From: Tipula vernalis
Lineage: Eukaryota > Arthropoda > Insecta > Diptera > Tipulidae
Assembly (NCBI GenBank): GCA_958295665.1
Contig: OY282558.1
Location: forward strand, 67,320,789-67,384,788
Reading direction: 5' to 3'
DNA: 64,000 nucleotides
This document shows, in pieces, positions 20,035 to 30,636 of this stretch. Within the stretch, counting starts at the first letter, position 1. The number at the start of each line of letters is the position of its first letter. The position numbers were made by a program, and so were the translations under genes. The notes under the pieces were generated by a model. It saw only the letters and a program-made list of their open reading frames with translations. It made no database searches and was not told where the DNA came from.

Positions 20035-20705
20035 GGTTGACATTCATGGGAATGATATCGATGTCAAGATAAAAGTTCCGGTGCACCAGGTGTTGGGAGG
20101 GTAGTTTTCGACGTGAAATTTGGATTAAACGGCCCAAAAACCCCCCATAACGATTTTCGGTTCGTCACTTTCGATTGTGTCAGGAAAAGCCACGGAGATG
20201 ACGTTCAGGGCCAGGTTCCGGTGCACCAGGTGTTCGGGGGTCATTTCGACATGAAATTCGGATTCAGTGCACAATGATTTTCGGGTTGCTTTTGGCACTC
20301 TTGTCAGGAAAATTCTCGGAGATGACGTCCGCGTACAGGTTCCGGCGCACCAGGTGTCCGTGGGGTGTTCGCCGATGCCATATTTGAATTCAGCGACCTA
20401 AAAAACCCCCGGGCGCGTAGTTTCTCTCCTTCCCCGCGCGAATTTTGGGAGAGTCCCACGGAGATGACGTTCATCGGCGTTCCTGAGCTCCTTATTTACA
20501 AAGTTATTAAATCTTCCAAAAGGTTTCTCAAAAAATGCATTTTTTTAATGCATTTTTGGCTACAGCAAAGCAATTTCCGGTTTGTATAAGGTACAAAGTA
20601 GCCACATTACTTACAAAAACTTTTTGGAAGAGAAGACAGAAAACCGCATTCCAATTCGTCTTGTACTAAAAAATTCTGAAATTTTTTAGTTCATTGCCTC
20701 GACTA
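20035..20705 (-). repeat. Right inverted repeat of Academ-like element
   Basis: Inverted partner of 16,987-17,690. It extends one subrepeat further inward (about 20,035-20,110) than the left arm. It ends ...CATTGCCTCGACTA before the ATT flank. Confidence 0.85.
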
Positions 20706-20816
20706 ATTGTAGTGATCGCTAATAGTGTCAGTTGTTTTGGAAAATTCCTATTTCCTTCATTTCTAATAGCATATTGGATCACGTCTGATTCAGATGTATT
20801 AGCAATCAATTTTAAG

Positions 20817-22323
20817 CAGAGTTTAAATGTTTCGTTCTTTTAGAGCTCTTTATAAAAATTTTCGCTCTTGCTCAGAATAAATTTTTTTTCAGTTTGCTCT
20901 TACGCTCTTACCCTATAATGATAAACACAAAAAAAATTATTTCGCTCTTTCAAAGTGATTTAAATTTTTATTTTTAATTTTGCTCTTAAAACAGCGACCG
21001 TATACAAGTTAAAAATATCGCTCCCAACCTATTCTACAGAGCGATTGAAGAAAATACATTAGAGAGCGATATTTTTTGTAACAATCGAATTGCTCTTTGG
21101 ATATCATGAAATAAAGAATGTTCGATAAACGATAATTAGATAAATTTCTGGAATATGGCCAACTTGGATGCAACTTGGCTATTCCTTAACCGATTTTAGA
21201 GAAATTTGACATGCGCGATAGAAGTGGGAGTCTAAAATGATTTACAGAGGAAGTTTTGGAATATGGTCAATTTGGATGGAACTTGGTTATTTCTTAACCG
21301 ATTGTGATGCAATTTGACATGTTCGTTGGAAATGAGATTCGGGACCCTACACTAACAGTACCGTGCTGTCACCCATATTTTCTTATTTCCCTTTGATTGC
21401 GATTAAATTTCCCGGCAGATGTATAGCAAATATATCAATATGAGTAACCTCAAAAGCTATTGTCTGTGACCGTTTCCGTAATCCATGCAGCTGTCGAGGT
21501 TTATCTGCTGTGAGGCAGATCGAAAACCGGTAGAGAAATAATCTGTAATTTCCATCCTATTTGGCCATATTCCAGAACTTTGAATTTCATCACAATCGGT
21601 TAAGGAATAGCCAAGTTCCATCAAAATTTTTCATATTTCAGAAACTCATCTAAAAATCATTGTAGAATCCCATTTCCATTGCGCATGTAAATTACGCTAA
21701 AATCAATTAAGAAATAGCCAAGTTCCATCCTATTTCGCCGTATTCTAGAACTTTATCCAAAAATCATTTTAGAATCCCATTTTGTTCGCACATGGCAAAT
21801 TACACTAAAACCGGTTAAGGAATATCCAAGTTCCATCCTACTTTGCCGTATTCCAGAACTTCAACTAAAAATAAATTTAGCATCCCATTTCCATCGCGCG
21901 TGTCAAATTTCACTAAAATCAGTTAAGGAATAGCCAAGTTCCGTCCTACTTGGCCATATTCCAAAACTTTATCCAAAAATCAGAATCCCATTTCCAACGT
22001 CCGTGCATCTCTTCGCTAACAAAACATTCAGGCTTTCTAAAGAGAGAATTTTAGAAGGTTTTGAATGTAACCGTTTGCCGTAATAACAAGAGCAACGTTT
22101 TTATTCATCCGAGCAGATCGTATTTATTTTCTCAATATAGATCAATAAAAAATACCGAAAATATGATAACGCAAACGCAATAGTGGTGCTCTTATACTAA
22201 ACATAATGCTCCTGTTCTTCAGAGCGATATTTTTTGTTTTTTACAATATCGATCTTTATAAAGAGCTTTTTAATAGTTTTTATTATCGCTCTTGAAGAAA
22301 AATGAAGAGCATTTTAAACTCTG
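20817..22323. mobile_element. hAT-type non-autonomous element with 8 bp target duplication
   Basis: The element starts CAGAGTTTAAATG and ends CATTTTAAACTCTG, flanked on both sides by ATTTTAAG (20,809-20,816 and 22,324-22,331). An 8 bp duplication and CAG-type ends are diagnostic of the hAT superfamily. Outer arms (to about 21,075 and from about 22,185) are rich in GAGCGATATTTTT words. The interior carries the ~105 bp satellite in forward orientation (21,130-21,350) and reverse orientation (21,560-22,010) around a ~200 bp unique centre. No transposase is encoded, so it must be mobilised in trans. Confidence 0.9.
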
Positions 22324-22326
22324 ATT

Positions 22327-22572
22327 TTAAGTCTTAAACACACTCCGCGAAGGATTCACTATGTTTTTAAATTCGACTCGCAAGTGAACACATCGGTAAA
22401 CATCGGAAGAACTGTAAACTTTATTAAATTCCGACAAAACACCTTCTCGAAGATTGTACCAGCATCTGATGCTAGTAACGGATTGATTTGAACCTATTCC
22501 ACGAAGATTGCCAGTGGGTGTGTACAGCAGAACAATATCACTAATTTCATAGGTTAGCTGAAGTGCTTCCAC
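22327..22572 (-). pseudogene. Possible LTR-retrotransposon integrase C-terminal fragment
   Basis: The reverse frame contains DIVLLYTPTGNLRG and, further on, YSSSDVYRCVHL, reminiscent of the 'gDlVlly.p......GPy.v...l.dv.Y.i' module at the end of gypsy integrases. Resemblance is weak, but the strand agrees with the gypsy remnant at 15.5-17 kb. Confidence 0.3.
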
Positions 22573-22809
22573 ATTAAAAGAAGTAAAGTTGAAAATTTAG
22601 CCAAAAAATTCAATCGACCATACCGGTTTATTACTACGTTTTTCTTAAATTGCTTTCTTGTCTACCTGTCTGTATCTGTCAAAATTTGAGGTCGAAATTT
22701 GAAGCACTTCTCATCTTTCGATTTCGCTGGAATTTGGTTCAATTGGTTGTTTCACCTGACAATCTCATATTTTCAAACATTCGAAACAAAAATCTACTTT
22801 TGGCGGCGA

Positions 22810-23053
22810 ATTGAATTTCGAAATAGAGGCAGTCCTCATGTCCATATGCATGGTCATTTGGATTGAGAATGCGCCATCATTTGAATCAGAACAAGGAATT
22901 AAATTAATTGATGAGGTCACACACATACTTGTCACAAGAACAATTCGGAATCATGTCGATTCGGATTTCCACGACAAGCATGTAATCAAACCAAAATCAT
23001 CTCTCAAACATCTGATGAATTTATCAGAAACGCAGGTAGAATATGCGTTTTAA
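22810..23053 (+). pseudogene. Helitron Rep (HUH nuclease) fragment
   Basis: In one frame at about 22,827-22,856 the sequence reads RGSPHVHM, the HUH (H-x-H) motif region of Helitron Rep. After a small deletion the next frame reads MVIWIENAPSFES, the segment that follows it in Helitrons. It then decays to a stop at 23,051. The two-tyrosine catalytic region is not seen intact. The helicase continues downstream, so this is the 5' remainder of one Rep/helicase gene. Confidence 0.7.
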
Positions 23054-23055
23054 AG

Positions 23056-24720
23056 AGACGACCCCAAGACAAATATGTAAATAATTACAATCCTGCAATT
23101 CTTCAATTATGGGATGGTAATATGGATATTCAACCATGTAGAACTAATGAATTTATCGCACACTACATAGCTAAGTATAGTTCAAAGTCGGAACCTACTA
23201 ATGTAAATGAGAGTGTTGCACAGGCCATTAGACAAATTCGCAGGGAAGAAACAGACGTTTCAAGAAAACTGTTTAAGGCATGCATTCGTATACTAACAGA
23301 GAGACAAGTATCTGCATGTGAATGTGCATACCCTGAACAACGTTTTCACGTTTTACGTTTCGAAGGTAATCAGGCTACGGGAGTATGTTCCAATATTTTT
23401 GAAACATATGAGAAGCGCCCTAAAGATCATCCTGTTTACAATTTCAAAGAAATGTGCCTTATTGAATTCGCAATGCTTTTTGAATCGTATTATGCAAAAA
23501 AGGCCGATGACAATGAGGAGAGTGTAGATGCTGAAATCGAAGAACCAGGATTAGTGAGACGATTCATCACTCTCACTGATAATTCTAAAATGCTGATAAA
23601 AAATATTCCTGCTGTAGTGAAAGTTCCAAATTTTCAAATGCATACTGATCCACACAATTATTTCTACAGCTCCATATACTCTGAAAGTGAGCTTTTGCTG
23701 GGATTTGAAAACCCACAAGAAGCATTTCTTTCTCGTGAGGAAAGATTAAAAGAAACAAGCAGATATATGGAAACTTTCCGAGAAAGAGATAGACAACTTG
23801 AAAATGCATTCACTCAGGCTCATGCATTCAATATTCTCGAACAATCTGAAGAATATGTTGATCCAAATCTAGAAGAGGAAGTTCCCGAACAGAATATATC
23901 TGGTGAACAATTGCAAACAATTTACAATAACATGAATGCAAAACAACAAGAACTTTTCCAACTAGTAAGACAAAGCATTCAAGAGCAGTTGAACGGAAGT
24001 AGACAACGAATGAGATGGTTTGTCACTAGTGGAGCAGGAGTAGGCAAAACATTTACGTTTAATGCTCTTAAGAATTTGGTTAAAAACTGTTTTTTTTTTG
24101 GAAAATCAGTGATCAAAGTTGCTGCCTTAACTGGTGTTGCAGCTAGACTAGTAGGAGGTTCAACACTTCACAGTTTATTGAAAATGCCTTTTCAAAAAGA
24201 TGGCTTTCTTACGCCAAATATGCCCCAATTGACAGGAAATTACCTGAAGATTATGCGTCAACCGTGGAAGGATGTCGATTACCTTTTCATTGATGAGATA
24301 AGCATGGTTCCTTATGAAATGCTTTGCATGATTGACTTACGACTGAGACAATTGAAAAATAAAGAGAACGAAGTGTTTGGAGGTATCAATATAATTGTTT
24401 TCGGTGACTTGATGCAATTGCCTCCCGTAAAAGAAGCACAAATTTTCAATCAGCCAACTCGATTCTTGCCAGCGACTCATTTGTGGCGATTGTTTTCTTT
24501 ATGTGAGCTGGCAGAAAACATGCGGCAGCAAGGAGACAACACATTTGCTGATCTCTTGAATGCCCTTAGAGTTGGAAAATTAAATGGTCATCATTTTGAG
24601 CTTCTGATGGCAAAACAAATGACAGAGGTAACTGGAGATTATGCATTGGATAAAGCCATTCGAATTTATCCTTTAAGAGCCCAAGTAGATGCCCATAATC
24701 TTGCTGTACTTGAGCAATAG
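23056..24720 (+). pseudogene. Helitron Rep-helicase, Pif1-like helicase portion
   Basis: A frame open over 532 codons (23,122-24,720), with related sequence upstream (YVNNYNPAILQLWDGN near 23,070). Numbered from 23,122, residues 304-310 are GAGVGKT (Walker A), 390-394 IDEIS (Walker B), about 427-436 FGDLMQLPPV (motif III) and about 466 ENMRQ (motif IV region). These are hallmarks of the Pif1/RRM3-type SF1B helicase at the C-terminal end of Helitron proteins, which unwinds DNA during rolling-circle transposition. The frame ends at TAG 24,718-24,720 but coding sense resumes immediately in the same frame. This is the longest intact coding stretch in the window. Confidence 0.9.
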
Positions 24721-25118
24721 CGAGCTCAACAAGTTAAAATTCGAGCACAGGATCAAATTATTGATGCAACAAGAAATGTTGATAATGTCAACATGGTTAA
24801 TATCGTACCAGCAGATGTAAATAAAACTGAAGGATTGACCAAAGATCTGGAAATATTTGTTGGTGCCAAAGTGATGTTACGCTCAAACATCAATGTTGAA
24901 AAGTGTCTTGTCAACGGCGCCATTGGAAATATCACAGAGATTATCTGGCCGCATTTCCGCAGAGACCAAATGTACGATACTGACGTTCCATCAGTTAGAA
25001 TAGATTTTGGCAATGAGAATATTCAACTTATCGAGTCGAAAGCTATACAATTTCCTGCTAAATATAATTATGGAACAATTGAGCGTAGACACCAATAATT
25101 CTGTGTTGGTGAAATTGA
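24721..25118 (+). pseudogene. Helitron helicase C-terminal part, truncated
   Basis: Continues in frame after the TAG. GAKVMLRSNINVEKCLVNGAIG (shortened here to its key words GAKVML and LVNGAIG, 24,862-24,930) is the conserved helicase C-terminal block. The frame ends at TAA 25,096-25,098. A +1 frame then gives PIILCW-like residues up to about 25,118, where the sequence switches abruptly to the tandem array. The last helicase motifs and the Helitron 3' hairpin with CTRR end are not present. Confidence 0.85.
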
Positions 25119-26175
25119 CTTTTACTGGAAATCACCAAGGCCGCTTTAGGCCATGAATTTTTGGAGTAAAAAATTAAAATTCGTTTTTGTGGTCCGATAG
25201 ATAGCCCAAATGATAGGTGTTTTACTCGCAATTGTTAGGCTTACCAACGTTAATACCGATCTTTAATTTCCAGCCATTTAATGAGAAATTGATTTTTACT
25301 GGAAATCACCAAGGCTATAGGCCATGAATTTTTGGAGCCAAAAATTTAAATTCGTTATTGTGGTCCGATGGATAGTCCAAATGATAGGTGTTTTACTCGC
25401 AATTGTTAGGCTTACCAACGTTAATATCGATCTATAATTTCCAGCCATTTAATGGGAAATTGACTTTTACTGGAAATCACCAAGGCTTTAGGCCATGAAT
25501 TTTTGGAGTAGAAAACTAAAATTCGTTATTGTGGTCATTCGTTATTGTAACGTTCAAATCGATCTTTAATTTCCAGCCATTTAATGGGAAATTGACTTTT
25601 ACTGGAAATCACCAAGGCTTTGGCCATGAATTTTTGGAGTAAAAAACCAAAATTCGTTATTGTGGTCATTCGTTATTGTAACGTTCAGATCGATCTTTAA
25701 TTTCCAGCCATTTAATGGGAAATTGACTTTTACTGGAAATCACCAAGGCTTTAGGCCATGAATTTTTGGAGTAGAAAACTAAAATTCGTTATTGTGGTCA
25801 TTCGTTATTGTAACGTTCAAATCGATCTTTAATTTCCAGCCATTTAATGGGAAATTGACTTTTACTGGAAATCACCAAGGCTTTGGCCATGAATTTTTGG
25901 AGTAAAAAACCAAAATTCGTTATTGTGGTCATTCGTTATTGTAACGTTCAGATCGATCTTTAATTTCCAGCCATTTAATGGGAAATTGACTTTTACTGGA
26001 AATCACCAAGGCTTTGGCCATGAATTTTTGGAGCCAAAAATTTAAATTCGTTATTGTGGTCCGATAGATAGCCCAAATGATAGGTGTTTTACTCGCAATT
26101 GTTAGGCTTACCAACGTTAATATCGATCTATAATTTCCAGCCATTTAATGGAAAATTGACTTTTACCGGAAATCA
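25106..26175. repeat. Tandem satellite with two unit lengths (~172 and ~131 bp)
   Basis: The landmark 'ttttactggaaatcaccaagg' recurs at 25,120, 25,294, 25,465, 25,597, 25,728, 25,860, 25,991 and (as ttttaccgg) 26,161. Spacings are 174, 171, 132, 131, 132, 131 and 170. Long units contain an extra block (gatagatagcccaaatgata ... ttaggcttaccaacg) that short units replace with tcattcgttattg. The short units alternate between two subtypes, forming ~263 bp dimers. Confidence 0.95.
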
Positions 26176-26199
26176 AGACTACTTGAATAAAGAGATGAC

Positions 26200-27060
26200 A
26201 TTTTTTTAAAAAAAATTGTTTCAATATAACAAGATTCAAAATTCGTACAACTAAAAAGAGTAAAATAATATATATAAAAAAAACTTTTTAAAATACCACG
26301 TTTTTCTAATGTACTAAAACGAAGAAAATAATTTTTTTCTGGGCATATACTAGTACCACTAGCACCAACTTTCAACAACTAAAATCATGGGGCGCACTTT
26401 AGAAAAGAAAATTGATATCATATATGAAATTGCTAGTAAGAAAATAAGTTCTTGGTGTACTTAATGTGAAAATTTAGGGCTTTGATACTAGCATCTTATA
26501 TTTGTCAACTCTCGTCAAAATCTATCGTATACCCTGCATATCTCGTACAAGATTGAATATCGAGACGACTGAAAAATATTTAGAAGCAAAGCTTAATAAA
26601 AAATTATAATTCCCTAATTTATTTTATCAAATACCCGAGTGGACACTGGATGAATTTGTTTAGTAAATGTTTAGTTGTAAGGAAGCCTAATGACATGTAG
26701 GCGTAAAGCGTGTCAATAGTCGTCGTTACAACTAGATATTTAGTAGACAAATACGTCCAGTTTCCACTTGGGGCACATACACCTTAATCATAAATTAGGT
26801 ACAGGAAGGTTCTAAGCTATCAAAATGTTCTAAAAATACCATAAGAAGTTATCCAAATCACATTTATCAATTTTCTTTTCTAAAATGCGCCCCACGTTTT
26901 TAGTTGTTGAAAATTGGTGCTAGTTTTAAGTATAACTGCCCAGATAATTCTATATGCCCAGAAAAAAATTATTTTCTTCTTTTTAGTGCATTAGAAAAAC
27001 GTGGTATTTTAAAAAGTTTTTTTATACATATTTTTTTCGTATGGAGTTAAAAAAATGGAG
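26200..27060. repeat. Large nested palindrome (foldback element)
   Basis: The outer arms about 26,275-26,420 and 26,865-27,040 are inverted copies (CACTAGCACCAA..., ATGGGGCGCA..., TTTTAAAATACCACG...). Inside lies a second palindrome, 26,633-26,785, whose arms read AGTGGACACTGGATG and its complement-like partner around a ~45 bp centre. No coding frame is recognised. Confidence 0.8.
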
Positions 27061-29063
27061 ACGCTAATCCGTTTCGTCGACTTTAGAAAATGTCAATAAT
27101 TTGCCCCATATGTTATTAGAGAGCTTTGATAAACCGTGGTTATCGAATTATAGATTTAAGTCAAATTTAAAGAGAACTGATTGAGATTATGACCGTGCCC
27201 CTGCTTACCACCTAAACGTTGCTCGTTTTCCAGCTTATTCAGCCAGATGTAATACATATGGTGAATAGACAACAGACAGTTTTTTTTTGGTTTTGGTTTG
27301 TTTGTATTATCCCATTTTATTCTTTGAAATCTTATATGTATTCACTAAATCGATTTCTTTAATTAAATAAACATTAAACACACACACTCCCAAAAATATT
27401 GTTTATGTAATGTAAATTGCATAGATCCAGTTGAAAGGCTGTATTACAAAGTAATACAAAGTGCATTAAAACGATTTAATACAATTTCCATGAATTTGTA
27501 AATGCAGCAGTTACATTAAATTTTAGTGCAACATTCCATTAGAATGTAAAGCTTGCGGAAGAACCATCAATGAACTGCATTCAATCGGCTAAGGTAATAA
27601 ATTATAAATATAAGAATTGAAAAGCTTACCTTTAACATAATAGACATTTTCATTTTCGAATTCAGAAAACCCAATTATTTTATTTGTCATTTAGTCGGTT
27701 TGATTTAGCGAATTTTATATCAGTCAAGCAAAACACGTGCTTTAATTTATTATTATGTACATTTAAGTTGGTATAATTTTTAAATTTGACCAGGTTGCTT
27801 GAAAATGTTTAATAGTTTTATTAAAAATATTTTGTTAATGCAAATACTGCTTTAGAAATCTTCATAATTTCGTTAAAATTAAAAATTTAATAATAATTTG
27901 TATTATATGAGTCATAATGCAAGGCTTGCATTAAAAATTAAAATTATTTTTTTAAATGTGCTTGAAAATCAGGACCAGATGATGTACCAGATGTAACCCT
28001 TAAATTTGTAAAATTTTGTGAAATTAGCAAGATAATTAATCTGCATTTTCATATAATTATGAAACTGATCAGAAATGTAATTTATCATCCAATCATCGTA
28101 ATCATCGTTATACCGCATTCGCAGGTACACCTACCTATTTTAAAAGCAGGCACACGCACACACACACAGACAAACCACCATTAGGAAAACAAAAATAAAA
28201 TAACGAAAAGTACAAAACCATCAATTTCCCCAAAAAATTAAAAAAGTTTTCTTTTGTTTTCCAGTGTATCTTATTTTTAAACATGCCGCATCATCCACAA
28301 AATTAATTTGTCTTACAGAAAAGTTTTCGTTTTTTTTTCGCCATACTCTCTATTCACAAATCAAATGTTTTGATTAGAATTCAATCTTTTCTTAAAATAT
28401 TTTCTTTAATTTATAATATAAATAATAAAATTAGAATTAAAACAAAAATGCGCGCGAAGTCTCTCAGTAACTTAATTTTAATTTTTTTTTTGTTGCTATT
28501 GCTATCTATCCACGTTTTTTTTCTATCCCATCATCATCTTTCTTTAAATTTAGCTTTCATGTATACCATATACTATTTACAACAACAACCGATTTTATTT
28601 TTATGCTCAAGTATTTTTTTTTTTCGTATATTTCAACTCAATACATTTTTATTAAAAAGCAAACGAAAACGACAACAACGACGATATACATACATACGTA
28701 TAGAAGGAAGCCGACGACGACAAAGAAGAAGAAAACATTGTGGAAAAGCAAAAAAAAAATTTACTCTTATATTTTCAGTTGAATTTAGTATCTCAACCGT
28801 GACAGATTAGATCAGAAATTTTGTAGAAAAAAAAAAGTTGTAAAAATAAAAAAAAAAAAAGTTCGACTAGTGTGTTAAATTATTGTGAGTGAAAACTAAA
28901 AAGGAAAATTTGAAAAAAAAATAAAAAAATCGCTTTAAAGCTTTATTTTATGTATTATACTACATACAACTTATTTTATTTAAAAAAAAAAAAAAAAAAG
29001 AAAAGTTGTTGTTGTTATTATTATATTTATTTGTGTATCACGTGAACCTAAACAAAATTTGAG

Positions 29064-29067
<4 letters not shown>

Positions 29068-29121
<54 letters not shown>
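29068..29121. repeat. (TA)27 microsatellite
   Basis: Uninterrupted TA dinucleotide run of about 54 bp, self-complementary and likely to extrude as a cruciform. Confidence 0.98.
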
Positions 29122-29122
<1 letters not shown>

Positions 29123-30448
29123 GAACGTAACGTATTCGGCAAAACTAAAATAAATACTCTGGAAAATCTGTATGTAAAATATATAAAAATCGTTTATTTA
29201 CTTACTTTGAGAAAAGGAACAAAATAAAAAAAAAATTAAAAGCTTAGATAAAAAGCTTCTCGGATAAATGAAAATTTTTGTGACATTTACCCGTTTGGTT
29301 TTGGATTGGATGTGATGAAAGGAAGAAGGTGTATTATACCATAAAATACATACAAAAAAAAAGGGAAGAAATGACAACGTGAATTTAATTTAACGGATTT
29401 AGTTTTTTTTTTTTTTTGTTCTGTTTCGGTTTCGATTTAGAACGATGATCTATCAATTTTCTAAATTCTAGATTTTCCTATTTCCTATAAATCGTGTGTA
29501 ATGTGTTGTGAATATATGTGTGTGTGTGTGTTTAGAGTATAAAATAAAATTTTATTGTGTTCTTTGTTAAATTAAGTTTAGGGAAAATGTTTTATTTGAA
29601 CCGTTAGGGTTGTTAAAATACCATGAAAATCGTGTCATCTTAGAATAATTATTTTATTCTTGGAAACATTCCGTTTTCTGGCTTTGATCCTTCTTCTTTT
29701 CCTTGTACATTGTGAACATTTTCAGTGTGCGGTTTTTTTTTTTTTTGTTTTTTGATAATTAATTTTAAACCTTTTGTTGGTGAAATTATTTTTAAAGTGA
29801 TAACAGACAAAAGGTTTGTGCAGCTGACATAATATTATTAAGCGTTTTGTTCCGCGAGTGTTAATATTTTTGTTCGTCCTATTATTACTCCCCTACTTTT
29901 GGGAATATAAATAATGTTGATATTGTTTAGATTAATTCTGTTGTGAAGGATATTTGGTTTGGTAGCGCGACTAATTAGCAATATGATTACACAATTTCGG
30001 TAGAATTTACATGAAAAATGTTTTATTTAATATTATTTACGAAAAAAAAGGTAAACAGTTCCCATTCTTCGAAATTTTACAGAAAAAAAAAAGTTTTTAA
30101 TTGAAAAGCTCACTAGAAATTCATGAAATAATGAAAATAACTGCTATCGGCTTAATTTAGCTCACCCAACATCAAAATATGCTGCCTCATTCTTAATTTC
30201 TTAGGATAACGAAGAAAATTGGATTCTCAAGGTGTTAGTCTGTTTTTCTAAAAATCGCTTGTTTGCTTATTAGCACATTTAGCAGGCTGTTTTCGGGGAT
30301 GAGGGGTTTTTACTTATAATCTTCGTTTTTATTATTTAAAAAAGACATACTCTACTGACCAAGTTTCCGTCCAGTTTGTACCGTTTACCGCTTTGCTGAA
30401 GAACATTCAGCAAATTACCTTGTGAAGAAAGAATTGCTAGTCTCCGGG

Positions 30449-30636
30449 AATACCAGTAAAAAATGGAGTTTCAGTTACTAATATGTCCATACAAATTGTA
30501 TGACAAAAAGAGTTTCATTTGTCCGGCTTTTCCGTATTTTAAAACGTCACTAATTTTTGAGCCGAGAAACATTTTTGTTGTTTTTTATTCTTTGGCTGAG
30601 TTTTAACTGAAATGTTTTTTACTGGTATTTTCGCCA
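30449..30636. repeat. Small inverted repeat
   Basis: AATACCAGTAAAAAATGGAG (30,450-30,469) and the following bases pair with an inverted copy at about 30,606-30,636. Arms are near 28 bp with a ~130 bp interior. Confidence 0.65.

Larger units (their letters stand above)
16987..20705 (+). mobile_element. Academ-like DNA transposon with XPG-like nuclease
   Basis: The ends read TAGTCGAGGCAATGAACTA inward on both sides. They are flanked by ATT (16,984-16,986 and 20,706-20,708), a candidate 3 bp target duplication, the size expected for Academ elements. Long inverted repeats occupy about 16,987-17,690 and 20,035-20,705 and are GC-richer than the surroundings. The interior encodes the C-terminal part of a transposase fused to a PIN/XPG-like nuclease and a cysteine-rich tail, an arrangement I recognise from the XPG-bearing Academ lineage. 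The N-terminal transposase half is missing, so this is an internally deleted copy. The superfamily name is inferred from domain content, TIR and target-duplication size. Confidence 0.75.

Noticed and set aside
25106..26175. CRISPR-like array
   Set aside because: Units are contiguous long repeats without variable spacers, in a eukaryotic context.
28370..28810. 146-codon open frame with a hydrophobic start and a basic tail
   Set aside because: Low-complexity T-rich then A-rich DNA explains both halves; no domain, no codon bias and no clear gene context.
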